Program-made: the position numbers and the translations under genes | Notes under the pieces: model-generated | Database searches by the model: none | The model's input: the letters and a program-made list of their open reading frames with translations, nothing else | What the model was told of the DNA's origin: nothing | Source of the DNA: Streptomyces sp. NBC_00377 | GTDB taxonomy: Bacteria > Actinomycetota > Actinomycetes > Streptomycetales > Streptomycetaceae | NCBI RefSeq assembly: GCF_036075115.1 | Contig: NZ_CP107958.1 | Coordinates: 5,518,001 to 5,582,000, forward strand | Direction of reading: 5' to 3' | DNA: 64,000 nucleotides | Part shown: positions 21,919 through 33,017 of the stretch, one piece after another | Position numbering within the stretch: the first letter of the stretch is position 1 | How the letters are laid out: each line of letters opens with the position of its first letter

Positions 21919-22233
21919 GTGAGAACTTGCGTCGTTGCAGGTAATGAGAGGGCCAATTCGCCTGAACGGAGGTACGCCGCAGTAGAGGGTGACGACATCC
22001 GTCCGGGCGAGATATGTTCGGTTGTGAGGGAAAGCCGCAGGCCACACCCTCCCGAATCCGAATGCCGTGCTGCGGTTTTCGTAATCTTCCGCAGTACCTG
22101 GGGTGTAGATCTCGCCCATGGGGGAGGAGGAGGTGGAAGTCACCAAGTCGGAGGTTCCGGTGCTCACCGGAGCCTGGTGCAAAAGGGAGATGCTCCGCCA
22201 CTGAAGCGGAGTGATCCGGGAACGGAGTTCTGC
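21919..22233 (+). promoter_or_regulatory. Intergenic region upstream of hpf
   Basis: 315 bp between comF and hpf. The frame of hpf is open through most of it, but the sequence is less GC-biased in codon position and is not conserved-looking protein, so I treat it as the hpf promoter and leader. No hairpin or operator stands out clearly. Confidence 0.5.
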
Positions 22234-22926
22234 GTGGACATCGTCGTCAAGGGACGCAAGACCGAGGTGCCCGAGCGGTTCCGCAAGCACGTGGCCGAGA
22301 AGCTGAACCTGGAGAAGATCCAGAAGCTCGACGGCAAGGTGATCAGCCTCGACGTGGAGGTGTCCAAGGAGCCCAACCCCCGACAGGCGGACCGCTGCGA
22401 CCGAGTGGAGATCACCCTCCGCTCCCGCGGTCCTGTGATCCGGGCGGAGGCATCGGCCAACGACGCGTACGCGGCACTCGACCTGGCGGCGGAGAAGCTG
22501 GATGCCCAGCTGCGCAAGCAGCACGACAAGCGTTACACGCGCCGCGGCGCCCGCAGGCTCTCCGCGGCGGAGGTCCCCGACCATGTCCCGGGTGTGGCGA
22601 CGCTCAACGGCAACGGCCGTCCCGTCCCGTCCGGCGAGTCGGAGAGCGTGCCGACCAAGAGGATCGGCTCGCTTGAGGTGCAGGGCGACGGCCCCCTCGT
22701 GGTGCGCGAGAAGACCCACGTCGCCGCGCCGATGACCCTCGACCAGGCCCTCTACGAGATGGAACTGGTCGGACACGACTTCTATCTGTTCGTCGACTCC
22801 GAGACCAAGCAGCCCAGCGTCGTCTACCGGCGTCATGCCTACGACTACGGCGTGATCTACCTCGACACCGACCCGATGGTGGCTCAGGCGCACTCCCCCG
22901 AGGCGGGCGGCGCGCTGGGCGGCTGA
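22234..22926 (+). CDS. hpf: Ribosome hibernation promoting factor (long form)
   Basis: 230 residues from GTG 22234, with AACGGAG 6 bp upstream; the translated frame upstream of this GTG does not resemble the family. The N-terminal domain (about 1-105: MDIVVKGRKTEVPERFRKHV, later DRVEITLRSRGPVIRAEA and AYAALDLAAEKLDAQLRKQ) binds the 30S decoding channel. A linker leads to the C-terminal dimerisation domain (RIGSLEVQGDGPLVVREKTH, then MELVGHDFYLFVDSET and YDYGVIYLD), the hallmark of long HPF, which makes 100S ribosome dimers in stationary phase or dormancy. A strong terminator follows at 22952-22987. The position between comF and secA is conserved in mycobacteria. Confidence 0.95.
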   Translation: MDIVVKGRKTEVPERFRKHVAEKLNLEKIQKLDGKVISLDVEVSKEPNPRQADRCDRVEITLRSRGPVIRAEASANDAYAALDLAAEKLDAQLRKQHDKRYTRRGARRLSAAEVPDHVPGVATLNGNGRPVPSGESESVPTKRIGSLEVQGDGPLVVREKTHVAAPMTLDQALYEMELVGHDFYLFVDSETKQPSVVYRRHAYDYGVIYLDTDPMVAQAHSPEAGGALGG

Positions 22927-22951
22927 CCTCGCCCGGTGACAGCTGAGCGGT

Positions 22952-22987
22952 GTGCCCCTGGAGCGCGGTGTGCGCCCCCAGGGGCAC
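22952..22987 (+). terminator. Terminator after hpf
   Basis: A 10-bp perfect stem, GTGCCCCTGG (22952-22961) with CCAGGGGCAC (22978-22987). The 16-base loop can itself pair (GCGC/GCGC), giving a nested hairpin. There is no U-tract, which is common for Streptomyces terminators. Confidence 0.65.
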
Positions 22988-23132
22988 CCGTGTGCGACCC
23001 CTTCGGGCACCGCTTCGTCACCGCGTTGTCGTCCGGGCATGGAATCATGGCCAGGGCGGCTCAACCGGTGGGCCGCTGCCTTGGGTTGGCGACGGCACAG
23101 GACCACGGCCACAGCCTTCAGGGGGAGGAACG

Positions 23133-23879
23133 ATGGCGGACAGCTTCGGACCGATGCGGGACGACGATGCCGACGACGGCGTCGTCGGCATGGGCCCGGA
23201 CGGGGGAACCTCACGCAAGGAGCCGATCAGAGTCCTTGTCGTGGACGACCACGCCTTGTTCCGCCGGGGCCTGGAGATCGTGCTCGCGGCCGAGGAGGAC
23301 ATCCAGGTCGTCGGCGAGGCGGGGGACGGTGCGGAGGCCGTGGACAAGGCGGCCGACCTGCTTCCGGACATCGTGCTGATGGACGTACGGATGCCCAAGC
23401 GCGGCGGTATCGAGGCGTGCACCTCCATCAAGGAGGTGGCCCCCAGCGCGAAGATCATCATGCTGACGATCAGCGACGAGGAGGCCGACCTCTACGAGGC
23501 GATCAAGGCGGGCGCGACCGGCTATCTCCTCAAGGAGATCTCCACGGACGAGGTCGCCACCGCTATCCGCGCGGTCGCCGACGGACAGTCGCAGATCAGC
23601 CCTTCCATGGCGTCGAAGCTGCTCACCGAGTTCAAGTCGATGATCCAGCGGACCGACGAGCGCCGACTCGTGCCCGCGCCGCGGCTGACGGACCGTGAGC
23701 TGGAGGTGCTCAAGCTGGTCGCCACCGGGATGAACAACCGTGACATCGCCAAGGAGTTGTTCATCTCTGAGAACACCGTGAAGAACCATGTGCGCAACAT
23801 CCTGGAGAAGCTTCAGCTGCACTCCAGGATGGAGGCCGTGGTGTACGCGATGCGGGAGAAGATCCTCGAGATCCGGTGA
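23133..23879 (+). CDS. NarL/FixJ-family response regulator
   Basis: 248 residues from ATG 23133 with a very strong GGGGGAGGA ribosome binding site 4-8 bp upstream. An acidic Asp/Gly-rich extension of about 30 residues precedes the receiver domain (VLVVDDHALFRRGLEIV; phospho-acceptor Asp84 in IVLMDVRMP; Lys in GYLLKEIS). The C-terminal LuxR helix-turn-helix is complete (LTDRELEVLKLVATGMNNRD, then ISENTVKNHVRNIL). No histidine kinase gene is adjacent, so it is an orphan in this location. It is downstream of hpf beyond that gene's terminator. The regulon cannot be predicted from sequence. Confidence 0.93.
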   Translation: MADSFGPMRDDDADDGVVGMGPDGGTSRKEPIRVLVVDDHALFRRGLEIVLAAEEDIQVVGEAGDGAEAVDKAADLLPDIVLMDVRMPKRGGIEACTSIKEVAPSAKIIMLTISDEEADLYEAIKAGATGYLLKEISTDEVATAIRAVADGQSQISPSMASKLLTEFKSMIQRTDERRLVPAPRLTDRELEVLKLVATGMNNRDIAKELFISENTVKNHVRNILEKLQLHSRMEAVVYAMREKILEIR

Positions 23880-24036
23880 TCCGGTGATCCGTGATCCGGT
23901 CGTCCAATGATCCGGTCAGCCGGTCAGCCGGTCACCGGCCATCTGTTCGTTCGGTGGCTCGGAGCCCGGAGCCCGGAGCCCGGAGCCCGGTGGTTCGGTG
24001 ACCTGGTGGTTCGGTGACCTGGTGGTCCGGCGGGGG
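23880..24036. repeat. Intergenic short tandem repeats
   Basis: 157 bp between two convergent genes, built largely from short repeats: several copies of GATCCGGT (23880-23935), four perfect copies of GGAGCCC (23961-23988), and a 16-bp tandem direct repeat TGGTTCGGTGACCTGG (23991-24006, 24007-24022). No gene is present. Some of it may fold as a terminator. Confidence 0.8.
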
Positions 24037-25236
24037 TCAGGCCAGGGCGCGGGCGAGTTCCCTGGTGAGGGGTTCGCGCAGGTCCGGGGCGTCCACACGT
24101 TCCACGCGGACGTCCGTGCAGTCCACCCAGGTCGCCGCCTCGAGCAGGGCCTGGGCCACCGCCGGGACCGCCTTCGGGCCGTCCAGCGTGACCTGCCTGG
24201 CGACCAGGGTGCGGCCCTCACGGGCCGGGTCCACGCGGCCGACGAGCCGGCCGCCGGCCAGGACCGGCATCGCGAAGTAGCCGTGGATCCGCTTCGGCTT
24301 GGGGACGTAGGCCTCCAGGCGGTGGGTGAAGCCGAAGATCCGCTCGGTGCGCGCCCGTTCCCAGATCAGTGAGTCGAAGGGGGACAGGAGCGTGGTGCGG
24401 TGTCGGCCGCGCGGGGGCGTCTCCAGGGCCGCCGGGTCGGCCCAGGCGGGCTTGCCCCAGCCCTCGACCGCGACCGGGACCAGGCCCGACGCGTCGATCA
24501 CCGCGTCGACCTGTTCGCCCCTGAGACGGTGGTAGTCGGCGATGTCCGCGCGCGTGCCCACGCCGAGCGACCGGCCGGCCAGCCTGACCAGGCGGCGCAG
24601 GCACTCGGTGTCGTCCATGTCGTCGTGCAGCAGGTCGGCGGGTACGGCGCGTTCGGCGAGGTCGTACACGCGCTTCCAGCCGCGGCGCTCCACACAGACC
24701 ACCTCGCCGTACATCAGCGCGCGTTCCACGGCGACTTTGGTGCCGGACCAGTCCCACCACTCGCTGGTCTTCTTCGCTCCGCCCAACTCGGTTGCGGTGA
24801 GCGGGCCTTCGGTGCGGAGCTGCTTGAGGACCTGCTCGTACGTGCCGTCCGGGAGGGCGTGGTTCCAGTGCGGGCGGGCGCGGTAGGCGCGGCGGCGGAA
24901 GGCGAAGTGGGGCCATTCCTCGATGGGGAGGATGCAGGCGGCGTGGGACCAGTACTCGAAGGCGTGCGGCCGGGTGACAGACGTGTCCGTGGGGATGGGG
25001 TTCCAGTAGGCGTCCTCGACCGTCTTGCGGCCTACCGCTCCGAGGCGGGCGTAGGGGATCAGCTCGTGGGAGCGGGCCAGTACGGAGATGGTGTCGAGCT
25101 GGACCGCGCCGAGGTGACGGAGGACTCCGCGGACGCCGGCCTTGCGGTCGGGTGTGCCGAGGAAGCCCTGCGCGCGTAGGGCGATGCGGCGGGCTTCGTC
25201 TGCCGAGAGGGCGCTGGCGGGGCGCGGGGTCGTCAT
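24037..25236 (-). CDS. YcaQ/AlkZ-like winged-helix DNA glycosylase
   Basis: 399 residues from ATG 25236. It belongs to the HTH_42 (winged helix) family of DNA glycosylases that unhook interstrand crosslinks or bulky alkyl lesions. The catalytic QxD motif is visible as Gln46-Leu-Asp48 in GAVQLDTISVLARSHE, the same arrangement as E. coli YcaQ (AlkZ proper has QxQ). Other family segments are ARLGAVGRKTVEDAYWN, AFEYWSHAACILP, TATELGG and LSPFDSLIWERART near the C-terminus. Family length is about 400, so it is complete. It is convergent with the response regulator and co-oriented with the next acetyltransferase. Streptomyces often carry such enzymes for resistance to their own DNA-alkylating products, but nothing here links it to a biosynthetic cluster. 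Confidence 0.88.
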   Translation of the reverse strand: MTTPRPASALSADEARRIALRAQGFLGTPDRKAGVRGVLRHLGAVQLDTISVLARSHELIPYARLGAVGRKTVEDAYWNPIPTDTSVTRPHAFEYWSHAACILPIEEWPHFAFRRRAYRARPHWNHALPDGTYEQVLKQLRTEGPLTATELGGAKKTSEWWDWSGTKVAVERALMYGEVVCVERRGWKRVYDLAERAVPADLLHDDMDDTECLRRLVRLAGRSLGVGTRADIADYHRLRGEQVDAVIDASGLVPVAVEGWGKPAWADPAALETPPRGRHRTTLLSPFDSLIWERARTERIFGFTHRLEAYVPKPKRIHGYFAMPVLAGGRLVGRVDPAREGRTLVARQVTLDGPKAVPAVAQALLEAATWVDCTDVRVERVDAPDLREPLTRELARALA

Positions 25237-25420
25237 GGCTCGCACGATAGGGGGTGGGACTGACAGTGGGGGGTGAGCTGGGAGTTCCGGGTGGGGGAGT
25301 GAAGTGCGGTGGGGTGAGGCGGGGTGCGTGGGGGTGGGCGCATGTGGGTGGTTCGCCCGCGCCGTCCGTTCCCGTTCCCGTCCCTGGCTGCTGCCGCCCC
25401 GACCCCTGCTTCGGCTCTGG

Positions 25421-25453
25421 AGGGGCCTCGTCCTCAAACGCCGGACGGGCTGG
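25421..25453. repeat. Streptomyces short interspersed repeat (GTCCTCAAACGCCGGACGG type)
   Basis: The sequence CCTCGTCCTCAAACGCCGGA followed by CGGGCTG is a short element that I know to recur in many Streptomyces intergenic regions. Here it overlaps the end of the acetyltransferase gene and supplies its stop codon. Confidence 0.6.
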
Positions 25454-26087
25454 TGGTGTCCCCGGGTGGGGTGGTTGCGGCCCTGGACCGGCCGGTGGTG
25501 GCCCCGGGCGGCCTGGAGGGTGCCGGAATGTACGGTGCCGTCGACGGCAGGCCCAGGTCCGAGGGGAGCAGGGCGGCCAGCCAGCAGTCTCGTCGTACGC
25601 CCTTGTTGTGGATGGCCGAGCGCAGGGTGCCTTCCTGGGTGAAGCCGGCTTTCTCGGCGACCGCGCGGGAGGCGGTGTTGCCGATCTCGGCCCGCCATTC
25701 CACGCGGTCGACGGAGAGGGTGGTGAAGGCCCAGCGAGCGGAGGTGAGGACCGCCTCCGTGGTGTAGCCGTGGCCGCGGTGTTCCTTGGCGGCCCAGAAG
25801 CCGACCTCGGCCGTCCCCGGGGAGCGCATGGTGAGGCTGAGGACGCCGGTGAGGGTTCCGTCGGGGAGGAAGACGCCGAAGGTGAACATGGAGCCGGTCG
25901 CCCAGCCTTCCGGGGCGAGCAGCTCGATGAAGCTCCGGGCGTGCTCGGGGAGGTAGGGGGAGGGGATCGTGGTCCAGCGCTGGACGTCGGGGTCCTGGGC
26001 TGCGGTGTGGACGGCGTCGGCGTCCCGCGGGTCGAGGGGGCGCAGGACGAGACGGGGGGTGGTGAGGGTGACGGGCTCGAGCTCCAT
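25434..26087 (-). CDS. GNAT family N-acetyltransferase (RimJ/RimL type)
   Basis: 217 residues from ATG 26087 (MELEPVTLTTPRLVLRPLDP). The GNAT acetyl-CoA site is AEVGFWAAKEHRGHGYTTEA, followed by VEWRAEIGNTASRAVAEKAG and FTQEGTLRSAI, typical of the RimJ/RimL group that acetylates protein N-termini or small amines. The last 35 residues are Pro/Thr-rich and low in conservation; the final PSGV-stop is encoded by the interspersed repeat at 25421-25453, which suggests the original C-terminus was altered by the repeat. The frame is open a long way upstream, antisense to secA, but that part is not protein-like. Confidence 0.88.
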   Translation of the reverse strand: MELEPVTLTTPRLVLRPLDPRDADAVHTAAQDPDVQRWTTIPSPYLPEHARSFIELLAPEGWATGSMFTFGVFLPDGTLTGVLSLTMRSPGTAEVGFWAAKEHRGHGYTTEAVLTSARWAFTTLSVDRVEWRAEIGNTASRAVAEKAGFTQEGTLRSAIHNKGVRRDCWLAALLPSDLGLPSTAPYIPAPSRPPGATTGRSRAATTPPGDTTSPSGV

Positions 26088-26366
26088 CGGCCGATTCTGC
26101 TCGGCAGGTCCGGGCGGCGCCATCTTTTCGCGGTGCGTGATCGGGTGATCACAATTCGCGCAATTCGTCTGCCGGACGCGGCACCATCGGCGGGGCCCGG
26201 CCGTTGTCACTTTGAAGAAGATTTTGGAACAGGTGCACAGCAGTGTGTGGTCCTCGTCGCGGCAGGCCTCCCGGGGCGGCGGGGTCCTCGCATACGATGG
26301 CCGTTGCTCAGTTAGTCCAATGGAAACCGACCGTCCCAGGCCCGACCGGCAAGGAGACCAACCCCC

Positions 26367-29213
<2,847 letters not shown>

Positions 29214-29306
29214 GGCGCGTGCGCCCGCGGTTCGTTCGCCCGCTTACGGTCGTATGACCTGGGGCGACGCGTCATCGACCGCGTCGCGGGCTTCGTAGCG
29301 GCTTGA

Positions 29307-29336
29307 GGGCCGGGTCACCTTCGGGTGGCCCGGTCC
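29307..29336. terminator. Hairpin between secA and the convergent Rv3235-like gene
   Basis: The stem GGCCGGGTCACC (29308-29319) pairs with GGTGGCCCGGTC (29324-29335) through 12 base pairs, two of them G-U, over a 4-base loop. It is placed midway between two convergent genes, so it may serve both. Confidence 0.6.
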
Positions 29337-29363
29337 TCTGCTGTTCGGCGGCTGAGGGGCGGC

Positions 29364-30050
29364 TCAGTCGTCCTGTGGACGGGGCCTGCGGCTGCCTTCG
29401 AGTTCCACGGCGGTGCAGCGCCAGCGGCGGTCCGTGCCGAGTTCCAGACGGAAGGCCATGGCCCGTAGGCGGTCGCCGGCGCTGATGCGGGCGAATGCCT
29501 CGATGGCGCCTTGGCGGGGGACGTAGTAGCCGATGTCACGGACGACGGGGCGGGCGCCTCGGGTGCTGCGCAGGGGGCCGCGTTCGGCGAGGTGCGCCAG
29601 GTCGTCGTAGGCGTGTCCGAGGGTGTGCCGGAGCATGAAGTGGACGGGGCGCCGGCCGGTCAGTACCGCGAGGAGACGGTCGGCGAAGAGGTCCGTGGGG
29701 CGTGGCTGGGCGACGGGGCGGAGGGGAGACCGGGTGGGGACGGGGGTGGGGGGCTGCGTGGGGGCCGCCCGGTCGGGGGCGGTGGGGGAGCCGGCGCGGG
29801 AGCTGGTGGTGGGTTCGGGTGCGGGGTGGCGGGTGAGGGATCGGGGGGATGGGGGGCGGCCGTCGGCGGGGCGGGTGCGGTTGGGGGTGCCGGGGGTGGG
29901 CGAGCCGGGTGGGCGGCTGCCGCCGGGTGCCGTGCGGGGGCCGCTGCCGGTCGGGGTACGTGGTGGTGCGCCTGCGGGGCGGCGGGTGTCGCGGCGGCCG
30001 GGAGGCCGGTTGCCGGGGTGGTGCTGTGTCCGCGTCATGACCTTGTTCAT
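29364..30050 (-). CDS. Rv3235-family protein
   Basis: 228 residues from ATG 30050; the ATG at 30038 is an alternative. The first 120 residues are a disordered Pro/Arg/Thr-rich stretch. The C-terminal 110 residues form the conserved part: DLFADRLLAVLTGRRPVHFM, TLGHAYDDLAHLAERGPL, VVRDIGYYVPRQGAIEAFAR and RLRAMAFRLELGTDRRWRC. This matches the uncharacterised actinobacterial family typified by Rv3235 of Mycobacterium tuberculosis, which lies near secA1 there as well. The fold is small alpha/beta with no catalytic signature; function unknown. Confidence 0.82.
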   Translation of the reverse strand: MNKVMTRTQHHPGNRPPGRRDTRRPAGAPPRTPTGSGPRTAPGGSRPPGSPTPGTPNRTRPADGRPPSPRSLTRHPAPEPTTSSRAGSPTAPDRAAPTQPPTPVPTRSPLRPVAQPRPTDLFADRLLAVLTGRRPVHFMLRHTLGHAYDDLAHLAERGPLRSTRGARPVVRDIGYYVPRQGAIEAFARISAGDRLRAMAFRLELGTDRRWRCTAVELEGSRRPRPQDD

Positions 30051-30382
30051 GGGTGTCCCCGTTCGGTGGGCTCGGCTCTACCGGGCGGTAACTTGCCGTT
30101 GCGGATCTTGTACGGGGTCGCGGTCCATGACGGCAAGGAAGCCAGGCGGCCGTGGCGGGGGCCGGGGAAGTTCACCTATCAGGGGTGGTCGGGGGTGCGG
30201 GAAGCCCGGCGCCGCGGGGGTGGGGCGGGTGAATCCGTGGCTCCGTGTTGACGTCCGCGAGGGTGTGGGCAGGGACCCGAAAGGGGACAGCCGCACGTAT
30301 CCTGAAGGCCCTCGGGAGGCGCGGAACCGGCCTCCCGCAGGCACCGAGTCCGAGCCTGCGACCACGAAGAGAGCGGCCAGCC
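30051..30382. promoter_or_regulatory. Divergent intergenic region, 332 bp
   Basis: Lies between the divergent Rv3235-like and DUF6912 genes. I see no hairpin, RNA gene or clear operator. It presumably holds both promoters. Confidence 0.5.
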
Positions 30383-30898
30383 ATGCGCGTGTACGTCCCC
30401 CTGACCCTCCCCGGTCTCGCCGAGGCGCACAAGACGGGTGAGCTGGGGTCCGGGCCGCTCGTCGCGTACGCCGTCACGCCCGCGTTGCGTGAGTGGTATC
30501 TGTCCGACGACATCGAGGAGCTGGAGTACGCGGCCCTCAGCCGGGCCGCGCTCGCCTCGCTGCGGCTGCTCGCGGCGGACCCGGGCGCGCCCCGGCGTCG
30601 GGTCGTGGTCGCCGTCGACGTACCCGACCGGGCGGCCGCCGCGGACCCCGACCGGACGCTCGATCCGGCGGCGCTGGGCGAGGTGCGGGTGACGGGCGCC
30701 GTGCCGCTGGCCAAGGTGGCCGCCGTCCACGTCGACGCCGGCGAGGCGGAGGCGGACGTGACCGCGGCGGCGGAGGCGCTCACGGCGGCGGACGCAGGGG
30801 ACGACGACGCGCAGTTCGTCGTGGACGGGGCCGAGGACCATGAACTGCTCTGGTTCGCCGGGCAGGAGATCGCGGGTCTGGTGGGTTCGGGCGACTGA
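30383..30898 (+). CDS. DUF6912 family protein
   Basis: 171 residues from ATG 30383, preceded by the purine-rich GAAGAGAG. It begins MRVYVPLTLPGLAEAHKTGE, contains AYAVTPALREWYLSDDIEEL and ends HELLWFAGQEIAGLVGSGD, a combination shared by a small conserved actinobacterial family annotated as DUF6912. It is acidic, soluble, without membrane segments or known catalytic motif. It is followed 132 bp later by a HAD hydrolase gene on the same strand. Function unknown. Confidence 0.82.
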   Translation: MRVYVPLTLPGLAEAHKTGELGSGPLVAYAVTPALREWYLSDDIEELEYAALSRAALASLRLLAADPGAPRRRVVVAVDVPDRAAAADPDRTLDPAALGEVRVTGAVPLAKVAAVHVDAGEAEADVTAAAEALTAADAGDDDAQFVVDGAEDHELLWFAGQEIAGLVGSGD

Positions 30899-31030
30899 AC
30901 TCGTCGGGGACCGGACCGGTCCTTGGTGGGCGCGGGGTTGCGCGGGCTGCTCGGTCGGGTGGGGCGGGGCCGCGTCGAATGCGCTTCGGCCGGCACTTGA
31001 CTGTCGGTGGCGGCGGGTACGTTTGCAGGT

Positions 31031-31702
31031 ATGGGGAAGCAGGAAGCGGCGCACATCGTCTGGGACTGGAACGGGACGCTGTTCCACGACAACGACGCGA
31101 TCATCGGGGCGACGAACGCGGCATTCGTCGAGCTGGGCCTGGAGCCGATCACGCTGGAGCGGTACCGGGCGCTGTACTGCGTGCCGGTGCCCAAGTTCTA
31201 CGAGCGGCTGTTGGGAAGGCTGCCCACCGATGCCGAGTGGGAGGTCATGGACGACGTCTTCCACCGGTACTACGCGGAGCACCGGGTGCGGTGCGGGCTC
31301 ACCGAGGGGGCGGTGGAACTGCTCGCCGGGTGGCGGTCGGCAGGACACAGCCAGTCCCTGCTGAGCATGTACGTCCACGACGAACTCGTCCCGCTGGTCC
31401 GGGGGTTCGGGATCGAGCCGCACTTCGTACGGGTCGAGGGGCGGACCGGGCCCTCCGGCGGCAGCAAGGCCGAGCACATGGTGCGGCACCTGGAGTCGCT
31501 GACCGGCGTCCAGGCGGCGCGCACGGTGGTGATCGGGGATGCCGCCGATGACGCGGTGGCCGCGTTGCATGTGGGCGCGCGGGCGGTGCTGTACACCGGG
31601 GGGTCGCACAGCCGGGCCAGCCTGGAGGGGGTGGGGGTGCCGGTCGTGGACACCTTGGGAGAGGCGGTGGAGGTCGCGGGGCGGTTGGCTGCGGCCGCGT
31701 AG
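31031..31702 (+). CDS. HAD-superfamily hydrolase
   Basis: 223 residues from ATG 31031. HAD motif I reads VWDWNGTLFHD (nucleophile Asp, with Asn rather than Asp at the second position of DxD). Motif II is the Ser/Thr segment LLSMYVHDE, motif III the Lys in GGSKAEHM, and motif IV VVIGDAADDAVAALHVG. A helical cap lies between motif I and II, as in phosphoglycolate phosphatase-like C1 enzymes. The Asp-to-Asn change removes the usual acid/base residue, so either the reaction differs or the protein is a slow phosphatase. Substrate unknown. A strong convergent terminator follows. Confidence 0.86.
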   Translation: MGKQEAAHIVWDWNGTLFHDNDAIIGATNAAFVELGLEPITLERYRALYCVPVPKFYERLLGRLPTDAEWEVMDDVFHRYYAEHRVRCGLTEGAVELLAGWRSAGHSQSLLSMYVHDELVPLVRGFGIEPHFVRVEGRTGPSGGSKAEHMVRHLESLTGVQAARTVVIGDAADDAVAALHVGARAVLYTGGSHSRASLEGVGVPVVDTLGEAVEVAGRLAAAA

Positions 31703-31756
31703 CGTCTTCGCGGGGGAAGGCGCCCCGCGGGCCTGGCGCAGGACGTGCGGGCCGCT

Positions 31757-31799
31757 CCCCCGCAGGTGCGGCGTCCTGAGGGCGCCGCACCTGCGGGGG
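31757..31799. terminator. Bidirectional hairpin terminator
   Basis: A perfect 17-bp stem (31757-31773 with 31783-31799; CCCCCGCAGGTGCGGCG) with a 9-base loop. It is placed between the convergent HAD and DJ-1/PfpI genes. Confidence 0.8.
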
Positions 31800-31839
31800 A
31801 CCGAGGCTGGGCCGGGCTGCTCGGGCGGGGTGGCAGGGG

Positions 31840-32406
31840 TCAGGTCACCGGGGCCTTGGCGCGCAGCACCGTCAGGAATTCGCGCATCCACGCCGGGTGG
31901 TCCGGCCAGGCGCGGGCGGAGACCAGGGTGCCGTCGACCACCGCCTCGGCGTCCTGGAAGGTGGCTCCGGCCGACTGCATGTCGGGTTCCAGCGCCGGGT
32001 ACGCCGTGACGCGCCGGCCGCGCAGGGCGTCGGCGGCCGCGGTGAGCAGGGGGCCGTGGCAGATCTGGGCGACCGGCTTGTCGGCGTCGAAGAACGACTT
32101 GAGGATCTTGCGGAGTTCGGGGTCGTTGCGGAGGTACTCCGGGGCCCGGCCGCCGGGGATGACGACGGCGGCGTACTGGCCGGGGTCCACCTCGGAGAAG
32201 GCGAGGTCGGCGGGCCAGGTGTACCCGGGCTTCTCCGTGTAGGTGTCGAAGCCGGGCTCGAAGTCGTGGACGACGAACCGGAGCTTCTTGCGGGTGGGCG
32301 CGGCGATGTGGACCTCGTAGCCTTCCTCGAGGAGGCGTTGGTAGGGGTAGAGGACTTCCAGGGACTCCGCTGCGTCGCCGGTGACGATGAGGATTTTCGC
32401 GGACAT
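31840..32406 (-). CDS. DJ-1/PfpI family protein
   Basis: 188 residues from ATG 32406, with GAGAGGAG upstream. It opens with MSAKILIVTGDAAESLEVLY, a typical flavodoxin-like start. The nucleophile elbow is AQICHGPLL with Cys116-His117, and VVIPGGRAPEYLRNDPEL forms the glycine-rich acidic-residue region. Members of this group are annotated as PfpI-type proteases or glyoxalase III/deglycases that act on glyoxal adducts. The sequence cannot tell these apart. It is divergent from the glutamate dehydrogenase gene over 611 bp. Confidence 0.9.
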   Translation of the reverse strand: MSAKILIVTGDAAESLEVLYPYQRLLEEGYEVHIAAPTRKKLRFVVHDFEPGFDTYTEKPGYTWPADLAFSEVDPGQYAAVVIPGGRAPEYLRNDPELRKILKSFFDADKPVAQICHGPLLTAAADALRGRRVTAYPALEPDMQSAGATFQDAEAVVDGTLVSARAWPDHPAWMREFLTVLRAKAPVT

Positions 32407-33017
32407 GGTGGGCGGCTCCTCTCGGGCGGGCGTTGCCATGGGCAACGTGCCTCTTGGGGGGTGGGCTTGCCAAGAGGGCGCTTTCAGCGTCCCGCGGGGT
32501 GAGGCCGGCGTCATCTTTTCCCCCGCCGCGGGCTGCGCCCCTCCGGCGCTCGCCGCTCTGCTTCCTTCCCACGGCGTCACCCGTTTTGCCTCTGTGCAGA
32601 ACGGCAAAGTTCTGGGCCAGGTTTTGTACACATACGGCTCATGACGGGGGGCCCGGGAGGGGCGATAGCCTTATGGCGTGATCAGCGCGATAGCTCGCGG
32701 GGGCGTTGTTGCCCCTGCCCTGCGCCCGGCGTGTGCGGACCATCTCCGCAGCCGGGCGGCGGACGCTGGTCGGCGCGGGCGGGATGGGGCGGCAGAGGGC
32801 CCCGGGACGCCGTACACACTCCGGATGCACAGGACGCGGAGAGCAGCGTCACACCCGGGAGTGGTGTCGAGAATGGCCGATAACCCCCCGCTCATCTCAC
32901 CTTGCGGCATAGCGTCGGAGCAGACCGGAGACCCCGGGCCGTGGCGTCGAGCCGCAGGGGAAGAGACCGTACTTCCTTCTACGTCACGCAACGGCGCGCG
33001 ACAGGAGCCAGAGGACA
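32407..33017. promoter_or_regulatory. 611-bp divergent region upstream of the glutamate dehydrogenase gene
   Basis: No convincing gene on either strand. The only small symmetric element I note is ACACC-N7-GGTGT at 32851-32867. Part of the region (32440-32640) is less GC-rich, with a TTTTGTACACAT segment around 32622-32633. It presumably contains the promoters of both flanking genes and a long 5' leader for the dehydrogenase. Confidence 0.5.

Noticed and set aside
22071..22105. A sigma-B type promoter (GTTT-like then GGGTGT) before hpf
   Set aside because: The best GTTT lies about 22 bp from GGGTGT rather than 14-16 bp, so the match is too weak to claim.
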